Below, in pieces: positions 8,257 through 16,367 of a DNA stretch of 24,864 bases. The notes beneath the pieces were generated by a model. It saw only the letters and a program-made list of their open reading frames with translations. It was not told the DNA's origin and did no database searches. The stretch comes from a virus, in the IMG/VR virus record IMGVR_UViG_3300048925_000444, positions 1 to 24,864 of that record; one strand, given 5' to 3'. Within the stretch, counting starts at the first letter, position 1, and each line of letters begins with the position of its first letter. Both the position numbers and the translations under genes were made by a program.

Positions 8257-8649
8257 GGTGAAGTTGAAGGTGTAGGGAACGGACGTGGACGCCCAGAAAT
8301 AGGCCCCTACCGGCCGCTCCGAGCTGTAGGGCGGCGTAGGCACCAGACTGGTCACGCCCGCGAATTTCTGGTCACAGAAGAGCGCCGACAGATCCTCGAT
8401 CCAGTCCCGTAACTCCTCTCCGCCCGAGCCGGCCCGGACATGGAGCACCAGGCGAATGGCGCCTTCCTCGCGATACAGGCGCTGGTTCACCGTGACGCGA
8501 CGAGCCTGCGCGACGGGAAACTGGACCATCACATAGTTGCTTCCATCGGATGGCGGCTTGGCTTTGCCGTTCTCCGTGAAGACCGGGCACAGCGACCAAT
8601 CCGCCGCGAGCTTCGCGATGACGGCCTGCTCGACCAGCTTGTGAGCCAT
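8248..8649 (-). CDS. DUF4128-like tail terminator / completion protein
   Basis: 133 residues, ATG 8649 overlapping the previous TGA as TGATG. The N-terminal helix (MAHKLVEQAVIAKLAADW) followed by beta-strands and a C-terminal YTFNFTRA resembles the DUF4128 phage family, which occupies the position of lambda gpU or HK97 gp10/gp11 at the tail end facing the head. Members cap the tail tube once its length is set. It is followed by the tail tube gene after 36 bases. The assignment is from pattern and position. Confidence 0.68.
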   Translation of the reverse strand: MAHKLVEQAVIAKLAADWSLCPVFTENGKAKPPSDGSNYVMVQFPVAQARRVTVNQRLYREEGAIRLVLHVRAGSGGEELRDWIEDLSALFCDQKFAGVTSLVPTPPYSSERPVGAYFWASTSVPYTFNFTRA

Positions 8650-9284
8650 CAGCGCAGCCCCACGACGATCGCCGGCTGTCGGCTGTCCCGCTCGGCCTGG
8701 GCGATCTCACTCCGTGTCGCGCCGGGCTTGTGCGGGGCAGACAACAGCGAGCGGAAGGTGAAACGGATGCGCGCGGTATTGCCGAAGCGCCGGGCCGCGA
8801 GAGCAGCAACAGCCTCATAGACACCGTCCGGCGCCTGCGGGCTCAGCCCCCCCTCGATCTTGCGAGCGTAAGGCTGCGTGTTGACGAAGACATATTCGGA
8901 CGCCTGCGGAACGGGCTGGCCAGGCGTGACCGCAACGTCATCCGCGAGCAGGACATGGCTGTCCTGATACCGACCTGTCAGCCGCGGCGAATGCAGAACC
9001 AGCATTTCGCCGATCGCCGCGAGCGCCTGCTCGACGAGCTCGAACTCGAAGACGATCGTGCCATCCGGCCGCACGCTTTCCAGCGCGGCGCCGGGACGAG
9101 CGTCGACGAAGGTTTCGTGCTGCGGCAGGCGTCCGAGCGCGGCTTCGTTCTGACGCTGCGCCTTGCCCAATTCCTCGCGGGCGAACTGCGCCAGGAACTC
9201 GCTGCGCGCCTTCGGCGACAGGTCGCGCGAGATCAGCAGCTCGATGTCCCGGCCGATCGGGTCGATGCGCGTCGAGACCGCCAT
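8649..9284 (-). CDS. HK97 gp10-like neck / tail completion protein
   Basis: 211 residues, starting at ATG 9284, which overlaps the preceding stop as TGATG; a start further upstream would add an out-of-character Arg-rich leader from the overlapping gene. The stretch EYVFVNTQPYARKIEGG (around residues 140-156) fits the NxxPYAxxIExG signature of the HK97-gp10 family. These proteins join or stabilise the head-tail interface. The N-terminal third is longer than in typical gp10 proteins (about 110-150 residues), so extra domain content is possible. Its position between head closure and tail terminator genes agrees. Confidence 0.68.
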   Translation of the reverse strand: MAVSTRIDPIGRDIELLISRDLSPKARSEFLAQFAREELGKAQRQNEAALGRLPQHETFVDARPGAALESVRPDGTIVFEFELVEQALAAIGEMLVLHSPRLTGRYQDSHVLLADDVAVTPGQPVPQASEYVFVNTQPYARKIEGGLSPQAPDGVYEAVAALAARRFGNTARIRFTFRSLLSAPHKPGATRSEIAQAERDSRQPAIVVGLR

Positions 9285-9646
9285 CAGCCTTTGACCTGTC
9301 CTTCGATCCGAACGACGACATCCGCCAACCGGATCGCCGCGACGGCCTCGATCCGCCGGCGTCGACCGGCGATCACCAGCCAGTCGCCGATCTCCGGCCA
9401 GGGTTCGCCGCCGGCCGAACCCGGCCACGCGGAAGCCGCGGCGATCGGCGTCGGCGACAGGATGAACTTGCTGTCCGTCTGCTCGATGCCGCCGACGATC
9501 TCGTCAGCTCGATAGCCGCGCACGAAGCCACGGCAGGGCAGACTGACCGGATCATCCGACCCATCCGGAAAACGCTGCAGGGCGACGGATTCGCCGTGTG
9601 CCGAGAGCTGGCGGTCGAGAGCGGCGATGGCCTGCGAAGGGGTCAT
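9284..9646 (-). CDS. Head closure / head-tail joining protein
   Basis: 120 residues, ATG 9646 to TGA 9284, coupled at both ends by TGATG overlaps. It is predicted beta-rich; the segment PWPEIGDWLVIAGRRRRIEAV resembles the small beta-barrel stopper (SPP1 gp16, HK97 gp7, Phage_H_T_join) proteins, where a GD.v...g..~.V pattern is typical. These seal the portal channel after packaging. It follows the connector gene directly, which is the normal order. Sequence similarity in this group is low, so position carries much of the weight. Confidence 0.65.
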   Translation of the reverse strand: MTPSQAIAALDRQLSAHGESVALQRFPDGSDDPVSLPCRGFVRGYRADEIVGGIEQTDSKFILSPTPIAAASAWPGSAGGEPWPEIGDWLVIAGRRRRIEAVAAIRLADVVVRIEGQVKG

Positions 9647-10239
9647 CAGATGGTCAACACACGAAGGCCGCCAAGCAGCGCCTCGACGGCGCGGCTGGTC
9701 ACCGACCGTTTGGCATCGGCGCCGACATCGTATTCAAATGAGCCGACGCCCTCGACGACTTCCTTTTTCAACGTCGCGTCGCGGCCGAACTGCATGGCGA
9801 GTTCGCCGACTCGAAGCTTGACCGCCGTCCGGATGATCGCAGGGACCGGGTTGTAACCAGCCTTATATTGAATCCGCACATTGCAGCCGGACGGCCAGCC
9901 GCTTTTGGGCACGACGCGATCGGTCCGCAGCTCGTAATCCGCTTCCGGCATCACGACATCGCCGCCGGCATCGGTGTAAGTGATCGAGACCATCTCGACG
10001 ATCGGCACCAGCGGCAGCGCAATCCCGCCACAAGGGAACGCCGGCAACCGGAGTTCCAAGGTCTGTTCGCCGAGGGAACGCCCAAGCCAGCCGGTCGGGC
10101 CGCCGATTTCCTCCGAGGCGGCAGCGACCAGGTCGACGAGCACACCCTCATCGACGCCGGCAAGCGCGGGCATTCCTGCCTGCGCCTGCGCGGCGGTCAT
10201 GATTGGAGCGGGCACCGTGATGACGACAACGCGAGCCAT
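9646..10239 (-). CDS. Head-tail connector (phiE125 gp8 / HK97 gp6-like adaptor)
   Basis: 197 residues from ATG 10239. The N-terminal helices (residues about 16-45, up to the GPTGWLGRSL motif) are followed by a beta domain and YKAGYNPVPAIIRTAVKLRVGEL, a pattern shared by the phiE125 gp8 connector family: a Y.AGY....vP..ir.A.~~~ block followed by helices. Twelve or thirteen copies form the ring beneath the portal. The stop overlaps the head closure start. The family call is good because the YxAGY block is characteristic. Confidence 0.85.
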   Translation of the reverse strand: MARVVVITVPAPIMTAAQAQAGMPALAGVDEGVLVDLVAAASEEIGGPTGWLGRSLGEQTLELRLPAFPCGGIALPLVPIVEMVSITYTDAGGDVVMPEADYELRTDRVVPKSGWPSGCNVRIQYKAGYNPVPAIIRTAVKLRVGELAMQFGRDATLKKEVVEGVGSFEYDVGADAKRSVTSRAVEALLGGLRVLTI

Positions 10240-10240
10240 G

Positions 10241-10516
10241 TCAGGCCTGCGGCGCCTCGATGCCAGCGGCCTTGAGCGCGGCCTCGATCTCCTCGAGCGT
10301 TTTTGCCTTGGAGAGGTCGACGCCCTTCTCCACCGCGAGCTTCTTCACCGCCGCAAGGTGGGCATCATCGCCGACGCTGTCGTCATCCTTGACGAATTCC
10401 GCCGCGCGGAGATCGACCAGGCGCTGCGCCTCGTCTTTTGGCAGGTCGATGACATCGCCGGGCTCGCCAGGCTTTTTCGGGTTACCGGAATAGGTGCACT
10501 TGAGCTTGATCTTCAT
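10241..10516 (-). CDS. Small HeH/LEM-like phage protein, 91 aa
   Basis: ATG 10516 has AAAGGAG six bases upstream. The N-terminal half (G-E-P-G-D-V-I-D-L-P then EAQRLVDLRAAEFV) matches a short motif common in small proteins encoded just after the major capsid gene. The C-terminal half (AHLAAVKKLAVEKGVD then TLEEIEAALKAAGI) resembles the helix-extended-loop-helix fold. It is possibly a capsid accessory or decoration factor. It ends 1 base before the connector start. The function is not known and the fold suggestion is by pattern. Confidence 0.72.
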   Translation of the reverse strand: MKIKLKCTYSGNPKKPGEPGDVIDLPKDEAQRLVDLRAAEFVKDDDSVGDDAHLAAVKKLAVEKGVDLSKAKTLEEIEAALKAAGIEAPQA

Positions 10517-10541
10517 GGGGTTCTCCTTTCGTCAGCTCAGA

Positions 10542-10574
10542 GAGCGGGCGGCCCGAAAGCCGTCCGCCTTGCTC
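10542..10574 (-). terminator. Stem-loop between capsid and downstream genes
   Basis: GAGC (10542-10545) pairs with GCTC (10571-10574), and inside it GGCGG (10547-10551) pairs with CCGCC (10564-10568). There is no T-run after it on the minus strand, so it is more likely a partial block or a 3'-end stabiliser for capsid mRNA than a full intrinsic terminator. It lies in the 71-base gap after the major capsid stop. Confidence 0.4.
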
Positions 10575-10587
10575 AACTGACGCCCGG

Positions 10588-11808
10588 TCAGCTGGCAGCG
10601 TTGACGAAGGTTTTGACGGCGCCGCCGACGTCGACGAGGTTCCCGCCGGAGCGCATCCAAGCAAGGAAGCCGACCTGCCCCTTTTTGGTGTAGGCAGAGT
10701 CCGTGAAGCGGAACATCTCGACCGCCATGACGTCGCGGATGGTGTAGAATTTGAAGTCGCCGAATGCGATCGACTTCGCGCTCGCCGCCATGGCAGCCAT
10801 GTTCTGGTTGACGGAGATCGGACGGCCGAGGAGCGTATCGGGCGCTCCGCCGGGCACGGCGACCTCGTAGCCGGGAACGAAGATCGGACGCCCCTGGGCA
10901 TCCTTGATCTTGCGCACGACCTTCACCGTGGAGTCGTTCATCATGAACCGGCAGTTCCCGCCCTCGCGATAAGCGGGATCGACGGAATGTTCCAGGTCGA
11001 CGAGACTGTCGTAAGTGATGCTGGTCACCTGGGAAGAACCGTTCGCCGCCGTTACGCCGATCGGCGCCGCGGTGATCACACCGTTCGGCTGGCTGGCTCC
11101 GGTGCCGATGGTGAAGTGCTTGTTGGTGACGCGGCCCAGGCGCGTTACCAGGCGCTTACGCACAAAGGCCTCGATGTCGACGCTGGAATCCTGCAGCAGC
11201 TCGAAGGGGATGGTCACGACCTTCGACGAGTACTTGTAGACAGGCAGGCCCGCGGTTCCGAACGAGACGTCTGCATCGGTCGCGGAGGCGTTCTCCGCGA
11301 CAATTTCGCCTTCTTCCGACGTGCCGTCCGAGGTCGGGAACGACATCGGATTGCCCTGAGAGGTCGAGATCACCTCGGCGACCTCGCGCATGCCGCCATA
11401 AGCCTTCAACGCATCGAGCACGGTGGTCGCGACCTCGGTCGCGACGGTATAGCCGCCCTCCGAGGGCGTCGTCGTCGACATGGTGTTGCGGACGGTTTCC
11501 CAATCCGCCTCGGTCAGCACCTTGTCGCCGCCGCGGAGCCACTTCGCATAGACGCGGGCGCCTTCCGACTTCTTGTCCTTGCCAGCACGCTCGGCGGCCT
11601 CGATCACGCTGTTGTTCAGCGCCTCGTCAGCCACACGAGCGTTGACGTCCTGAATGCGCTTGATCTTGGCATCGAGATCGTCGATCTCAGCCATCCCCTG
11701 ATCATAGATCGGCTGATCCGTCTCGGCGTTCCAGTCCGCCTTGTTGACCAGTTCGTTCAACGCCCTGGCCTTGGCCGCGCGCTGTTCCCGCAGAGCCTGA
11801 ATGCTCAT
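10588..11808 (-). CDS. Major capsid protein, HK97 fold
   Basis: 406 residues, ATG 11808 with AGGAG six bases upstream. Residues 1-100 are highly charged and helical, the scaffold-like delta domain removed by the prohead protease. The change to MSTTTPSEGGYTVATEVATT near residue 110 marks the probable cleavage zone. The rest carries the Phage_capsid family pattern: SFPTSDGTSEEGEIVAENA, then the E-loop region, IPFELLQDSS, GTGASQPNGV and FVPGYEVAVPGGAPDTLLGRP. It assembles the icosahedral shell. It sits after the protease gene and an intrinsic terminator, and before the connector genes. The family call is very firm. Confidence 0.96.
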   Translation of the reverse strand: MSIQALREQRAAKARALNELVNKADWNAETDQPIYDQGMAEIDDLDAKIKRIQDVNARVADEALNNSVIEAAERAGKDKKSEGARVYAKWLRGGDKVLTEADWETVRNTMSTTTPSEGGYTVATEVATTVLDALKAYGGMREVAEVISTSQGNPMSFPTSDGTSEEGEIVAENASATDADVSFGTAGLPVYKYSSKVVTIPFELLQDSSVDIEAFVRKRLVTRLGRVTNKHFTIGTGASQPNGVITAAPIGVTAANGSSQVTSITYDSLVDLEHSVDPAYREGGNCRFMMNDSTVKVVRKIKDAQGRPIFVPGYEVAVPGGAPDTLLGRPISVNQNMAAMAASAKSIAFGDFKFYTIRDVMAVEMFRFTDSAYTKKGQVGFLAWMRSGGNLVDVGGAVKTFVNAAS

Positions 11809-11823
11809 GCCATTCTCCTCATG

Positions 11824-11844
11824 AAAAAGCCGCCCGAAGGCGGC
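11824..11844 (-). terminator. Intrinsic terminator with UUCG tetraloop upstream of the capsid gene
   Basis: On the minus strand GCCGCC-TTCG-GGCGGC is followed at once by TTTTT and then C. The stem is six perfect G/C pairs with the extra-stable UUCG loop. It stands between the protease stop (11874) and the capsid ribosome binding site, so upstream transcripts would stop just before the capsid gene unless antiterminated. Part of the T-run lies close to the AGGAG site. Confidence 0.75.
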
Positions 11845-11873
11845 GGTGGTCTGCTTCGCGCGGCTGCGCTCAG

Positions 11874-12602
11874 TCAGGCAGTCCGGCGCATGCGCACAGC
11901 GTGAACACGCTGGCGCCGCGCCAACTCGTCGGCGCCCACGACCGCAGGGTCGGGCAGGGGGTTGTCATTGTTGTTCTGGGGTTCCGGCGCCGATCGATAA
12001 GCGCTCAGATCCCAGCGCGCCGCGTTCTTCACGGCCCTCTTCGCTACTTCGTCAACGAGGCCTTCATCGACGGCCTCCTGCGCGGTGAACCAAGTCTCCG
12101 CAGCCATCTGGTCGAGATGATACGTGCGATCCTTGCCGGTGCGGGCCGCGTATGTGTCGGCAATCGTGCCATCCACCTTTTCGAGAACTTCCGCCATGGA
12201 CAGCATCTCGTCCGCATTGCCGATGACGAGCGTGGAGGCCTTGTGAATCATCATGAAACTGCCATCGGCCATGACCACCTTCGCGGCGGCTACGGCGATG
12301 AGCGAGGCCGCTGAAGCAGCCCAGCCATCGATATAGACCGTGATCTCGCCGTCATACGTCGCCATCGCGGCCATGATCGCGCGGGCAGCGAACACGTCCC
12401 CACCGGGAGAGTTGATGCGGATGTTGAGAGGACCAGACATGCCGGCCAGGGTCTTCACAATGCGCTCGGCGCTGACGCCGCCGAGCCATTCGGCCAAGTC
12501 ATCGTTCGCCACGATCACATCATAGATAAAGAGCGTATCGCCCTCGGCGCGGAACTCGCCGCGGCGAGCGTTATTGCGCAGCAGGTTGAGCAGCCGGTTC
12601 AT
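11874..12602 (-). CDS. ClpP-type (S14) prohead maturation protease
   Basis: 242 residues, ATG 12602, overlapping the 3' end of the portal gene by 32 bases. INSPGGDVFAARAI (63-76) is the S14 oxyanion segment. GWAASAASLIA holds the nucleophile S97 and MMIHKAS the catalytic H120. The third residue is probably an Asp near residues 163-169 but is not certain by eye. AETWFTAQEAVDEGLVDEV is typical of the family C-terminal core. The tail beyond about residue 200 is disordered (Asn/Pro/Asp-rich). It removes the capsid delta domain during head maturation; the order portal-protease-capsid is the HK97 order. Confidence 0.93.
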   Translation of the reverse strand: MNRLLNLLRNNARRGEFRAEGDTLFIYDVIVANDDLAEWLGGVSAERIVKTLAGMSGPLNIRINSPGGDVFAARAIMAAMATYDGEITVYIDGWAASAASLIAVAAAKVVMADGSFMMIHKASTLVIGNADEMLSMAEVLEKVDGTIADTYAARTGKDRTYHLDQMAAETWFTAQEAVDEGLVDEVAKRAVKNAARWDLSAYRSAPEPQNNNDNPLPDPAVVGADELARRQRVHAVRMRRTA

Positions 12603-13827
12603 TCTTGGTCCCCGCGTTTAGCGTGCCTTCCGGCTTGCGCTTGAGGTTGAGGCGCTCGCGCACCTCTTCGGTCGTCATGAAGCCGGGCTCGCCGGCTCGG
12701 CCGAGCGCGATCCGGAAGGCCTCGAACAGCGATTTCGTATCGGCGCGCTCAAGCTCGGTCGTGTCGAAAGCGGTGACGCGCGAGGCCGTCCGGAAGAATT
12801 TCCGGTTGAACTCGTTTTCGAACTTGTTGAGGTGCGCCCGGAGCGTGAACTTGACGAAGCCAGCGCCCATACTCTCGACGCCCGAGCCCCAACTCGTCGT
12901 CTTTTCGACATGGCCGATCATGAAAGGCGGCACGCCGAAGAAGCGGGCGATATCCTCGATCTGGAACTGGCGGGCTTCCAGCAGCTGCAGATCGTCGAGA
13001 GGCAACGATATGACCGTGGGCTTCAGGCCGTTGGTCATGATCATCGGCTTATGCGCGTTCTGATAGCCCTTGTTCCGCTCGTCGAGCTGCTCGCGAAGCA
13101 GGTCGACGGCCTCCCGCGAGACATTCCCTTCCGAGGTCAGCGCATAGTCGGGCCGCGCAGAGTTGGCGAAGAAACGCGCCGAGTATTCCTGCGTGGCCAG
13201 GGCGACGCTGCCGGCCATGCGCAGGCCGTTCTTCAGCATCGACATCCCGCGCACGCCGTCGAAGCCGAAGCTCGCGACATGGATCATGTCATCCTGATCG
13301 AGGATCTCGCGCTCGGCTTTCGTGCCGAGCACGTTCGGATCGGCCTCGACGGCATAGACCAGACGCATCCCATCTGGGGTGACGCCGATGGTCGTGCGCT
13401 GCGGATGGATCGGCAGCAGTCCGATCGGGTCGGCGTAGCGGTTGCGGATGATCTTCGCGAAGCCGTCGCCATGAAGCAGGTACGATGCGACGACGAACTC
13501 CCAGGCATGGGCCGCCGACCAGCGCGGAACCCACTGCTCGTTGAGCACCCACCAAAGATCGTCATTCGGCAGACGGTCGCGCTCGCCATTCTGCGCCTGC
13601 TTGTAAATGTGCAGCGGCATCGCGGAGATCGCGCCGGAAATCAGGGCGACACAGGCATAGACCGCGCTGATCTGCATCGCCGTCCGTTCGGTCGGCGTCG
13701 GCAACCCACCGGCAGATCCTCCGGTAAAAGCCTCCCAAAGCTCGGAGCCGCGCACAATCTGGGGCGACGCGATCTGATTGACGATCTCCGCCGCCTTTTT
13801 CCCTGATTTGGAGCGCTTTTTGCTCAT
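12571..13827 (-). CDS. Portal protein (HK97 / Phage_portal family)
   Basis: 418 residues from ATG 13827, which overlaps the terminase TGA as ATGA; a start further upstream would duplicate terminase sequence. It forms the dodecameric ring for DNA packaging and exit. The family pattern is clear: AVYACVALISGAISAMPLHI near the N-terminus, WEFVVASYLLHGDGFAKI, then FQIEDIARFFGVPPFMIG and SMGAGFVKFTLRAHLNKFE, where the VPP-x-x-IG and helical tail are diagnostic. The C-terminal 20 residues are Pro/Ala/Gln-rich. The 3' end overlaps the protease start by 32 bases. Confidence 0.95.
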   Translation of the reverse strand: MSKKRSKSGKKAAEIVNQIASPQIVRGSELWEAFTGGSAGGLPTPTERTAMQISAVYACVALISGAISAMPLHIYKQAQNGERDRLPNDDLWWVLNEQWVPRWSAAHAWEFVVASYLLHGDGFAKIIRNRYADPIGLLPIHPQRTTIGVTPDGMRLVYAVEADPNVLGTKAEREILDQDDMIHVASFGFDGVRGMSMLKNGLRMAGSVALATQEYSARFFANSARPDYALTSEGNVSREAVDLLREQLDERNKGYQNAHKPMIMTNGLKPTVISLPLDDLQLLEARQFQIEDIARFFGVPPFMIGHVEKTTSWGSGVESMGAGFVKFTLRAHLNKFENEFNRKFFRTASRVTAFDTTELERADTKSLFEAFRIALGRAGEPGFMTTEEVRERLNLKRKPEGTLNAGTKNEPAAQPAAQ

Positions 13828-15515
13828 AGAAGGATGATCTCCGGCGTCTTGGACGCCTGCGCTTCCGGATTTCGGGACATCAGATCGAAGGCATTGAAGA
13901 GCCCGATCACGGGATCGATCTTGGCAGTGCCGGAGGCTTGCTTCGTCACCAGCACGGCTGAGCCCTTCAGCTCCGAACGGCAATTGCTGACGCACCAGGC
14001 CATCATCGGGCGAGCCCCGTGCTTCAACGTTCCATCCTTCAGCTTGCGGGCAGCGCCCTTGATGACCCCGGAGAGGCGGTAGCCCTGCGGCACGGCGGCG
14101 ATACAGTCGTCGGGGATTCCGCGAAGCGTCAGTTCATCGACGATCGCGGCAATCCCGACCGCGTCCACCCCGATCCCGGCCTTTTCGGGCAACAACCCCG
14201 CCTTGTGGATGCGCTCGACGATATCGGCGACGCCCGCAACGTCGGCATTGGCGCCGTCCGCCGTTTCGCGAATGTCAACGAGCGTGAGATCGCCTTGCTT
14301 CTCGAAATCGAGCAGGCGGGAGGCGATTTCCTTGCGGAGCAAGAGCACGCCGCGGTCAGCCCAGGCGTGCCCCCAATGATACCAGCGCTTCGTCTTGCGG
14401 TGGCGCCCAAGCACGGCAAGGCCGAGCAAATCGTCGAGCCCGCCGCCGTCGATCCCGACCGTGCAGACCTCGCACTCCGCCAGGATGAATTCGAGGGTTG
14501 CCGCCTCACTGCCAGCGGCCTCCCAATGATCCACGCCCTCCCAGCGGTTGCTATGGAGGGCTAGGCCAATTTGGATATTCAGATGCTGGGAAGCCCAGCG
14601 CCGCTCTTCCTCGTCGCCCTTCTCGCGCGCCGTCGCGTAGTCCCGCTCCAGCACCGGCAGCGATACCGAACGGCCAAGGTTCGGCAGCACGAGGCGCCAG
14701 TTCTCGACATTGCGCCACGGCTTGGCTCCATCGGTCTGCATCGCCTCCGGAAACTCATAGAGCACCGGCAGGATCGAGCCGTCAGCGATACGCCCGTCGC
14801 GAACGCCGCGCGCATAATCCAGCTCGGCCTTGAAGGCGCCGGCCGGCGGCTCGTCCGACTGCGTCGTGATGATGACGCCAAACGATTCCGGCACCGCGAC
14901 CGAAGCGCCGCGCAACTGGCCGATGACGCGCGACGTGTAGGAGACTTTGCCGAGCAGATGCAGCTCGTCGAGCAACCAACCGGCGAACTTGCCGCCGGTC
15001 GCGACCTTCATGTCGAAGGTCATCACCTTGAGCGTGGCCTTCGTCACGCGGTTGACCACCGTCTTCAGGTGATCACGGACATAGAGCAGCTTTGCCAGAT
15101 CCGGGTCGGCATCGATCATGCCGGAGATTGCCGTGAAGGCGAGATCCGCGATCTCCTGCGTGGGACCGAACAGTGCGAAGGATGCGCTCGGCCGCTCGTT
15201 CATTAGCAGCGCCGTCAGCATCAGGGCGGCGCCGTTCGTCGTCTTCGAGTTCTTCTTCGGCACTAGGACGAAGACGCCCGGCACCATCCGCACGCCATCG
15301 ACCAGAGAGCCGAAGATGGCCCGCACGATATCGCGGAACCAATCCCCGGCGGCGTCGCCCATTGTCGGCTGGCCGGGAACGTCGGGCAGTCGCAGCCGGT
15401 CGAAGATCGCGACCGCGCGGCCCGCCTCGCCGATATCGAGCGGCAGGTCTGGCACGAGGCTGCGGCCGGCCAGGAGGGCATCCTCCCAATCCGGCATCGC
15501 GAAATGGTAGCTCAC
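13824..15515 (-). CDS. Terminase large subunit (HK97 gp2 / YmfN-like, Terminase_1)
   Basis: 563 residues from GTG 15515, 3 bases after the small-subunit stop; an ATG at 15497 is possible. The N-terminal ATPase has a Lys-rich Walker A VPKKNSKT (85-92), Walker B GWLLDELHLL (179-188) and coupling motif ITTQSDEP (217-224). The C-terminal RNase H-like nuclease has acidic residues D356 (VGIDGGG), D451 (GVDAVG) and D544 (LFNAFDLM). It cuts the concatemer and drives DNA into the head. Good family agreement in length and order. The stop overlaps the portal start. Confidence 0.95.
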   Translation of the reverse strand: MSYHFAMPDWEDALLAGRSLVPDLPLDIGEAGRAVAIFDRLRLPDVPGQPTMGDAAGDWFRDIVRAIFGSLVDGVRMVPGVFVLVPKKNSKTTNGAALMLTALLMNERPSASFALFGPTQEIADLAFTAISGMIDADPDLAKLLYVRDHLKTVVNRVTKATLKVMTFDMKVATGGKFAGWLLDELHLLGKVSYTSRVIGQLRGASVAVPESFGVIITTQSDEPPAGAFKAELDYARGVRDGRIADGSILPVLYEFPEAMQTDGAKPWRNVENWRLVLPNLGRSVSLPVLERDYATAREKGDEEERRWASQHLNIQIGLALHSNRWEGVDHWEAAGSEAATLEFILAECEVCTVGIDGGGLDDLLGLAVLGRHRKTKRWYHWGHAWADRGVLLLRKEIASRLLDFEKQGDLTLVDIRETADGANADVAGVADIVERIHKAGLLPEKAGIGVDAVGIAAIVDELTLRGIPDDCIAAVPQGYRLSGVIKGAARKLKDGTLKHGARPMMAWCVSNCRSELKGSAVLVTKQASGTAKIDPVIGLFNAFDLMSRNPEAQASKTPEIILL

Positions 15516-15518
15516 GCG

Positions 15519-16337
15519 TCAGACAGCCTTTCGAGGAGCCCGTACGAGCGAGGCCCAAGGGCCTTGCGTTACGACGCCGTGCGCATCGATATCGGCCTGC
15601 ACTTTCTTGCCGACCTCCGAGGCAACCGGCGGCGGCGACGGTGAGGGCGCCGTTGCTTCCGCCTTGCCCTTGCCCCGTACCGCATCCTGCAGCGCCTCGA
15701 GGTTGGCGCGATCCATGATCGCGAGCGACTCGCGAAGTGCCGCAACATTGCCCTTCAGCGCAGCCTTATTGAGGGCCATTAGCAACTCCCCCCGCTTGCG
15801 CAGGGCGCCGGTTTCCAGCTCGGCGCGGAAGTGCTTGCGAAGCGTTGGCTCGCTGAGCGACATGGCGCGGGCGATCTCTTCAATTGTCATGCCCGCAGCG
15901 ACAAGCACCGCGACCTTTTCCCGATCGCGCTCTGTCGGCCGGTAGCTCTTTCGGCCGCCGGCGCCGGAACGCCTGGGCTTCGCTGGCGCCTCCACTCTCG
16001 GAAGACTGAAATCCTCGACCTCCGCGAAGAGATGGCCCTCGCCGAGGCGCTCTTTCAGCTCTTCGGCAAAGACCTTACGAAGCGTCGGCACACTGATGCC
16101 GATCTCCTCGGCGATTACCGGATGGCCTAGGCGATCCGAAGCCATCCGCCGCACCGTCGCACGCTGATCCTCACTCGGTACGAAGGCCTTGCGGCCCGAC
16201 CTCGTTTCTTTCTTTCCGCCGCTGGAATTTGCGTCGTCCAAGAAAAAAAACTCCGAATGAGATCCCAACCGGTGCGAGGCCCTTGACGGCTCTAGACTTT
16301 CGACCACCCCCCCCCCTGGGGTGTGGGTTCCGGCCAC
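15519..16337 (-). CDS. Terminase small subunit with two HTH repeats
   Basis: 272 residues if the ATG at 16337 is used. Two related blocks, residues 48-97 and 128-176, each have GRK(A/S)(F/Y)xP at the start and S-x-PTLRK-x-F-x-x-EL at the end, with a helix-turn-helix between. A helical region (180-222) probably forms the oligomerisation core. It recognises the packaging site and feeds the large subunit next to it. The start is uncertain: the first 40 residues are encoded by a C10 and an A8 homopolymer tract (plus-strand sense). A TTG at 16241 with GGAG 9 bases upstream would skip the C10 tract and give 240 residues. Part of the leader may therefore be non-coding. Confidence 0.8.
   Translation of the reverse strand: MAGTHTPGGGVVESLEPSRASHRLGSHSEFFFLDDANSSGGKKETRSGRKAFVPSEDQRATVRRMASDRLGHPVIAEEIGISVPTLRKVFAEELKERLGEGHLFAEVEDFSLPRVEAPAKPRRSGAGGRKSYRPTERDREKVAVLVAAGMTIEEIARAMSLSEPTLRKHFRAELETGALRKRGELLMALNKAALKGNVAALRESLAIMDRANLEALQDAVRGKGKAEATAPSPSPPPVASEVGKKVQADIDAHGVVTQGPWASLVRAPRKAV
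16307..16316. repeat. Homopolymer tract C10/G10
   Basis: Ten consecutive C on the plus strand (G10 on the coding strand) at the start of the small terminase, with an A8 tract at 16243-16250 nearby. Both are the longest homopolymers I saw. They could be slippage sites, or part of a cos region lying between the HNH and terminase genes. Confidence 0.75.
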
Positions 16338-16367
16338 ATCGCGTCCGACCGGCGCCGCCGACCCGCT

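Noticed and set aside
12832-13806. Plus-strand frame opposite the portal gene
   Set aside because: Shadow of portal; Arg/His-rich without domain pattern.
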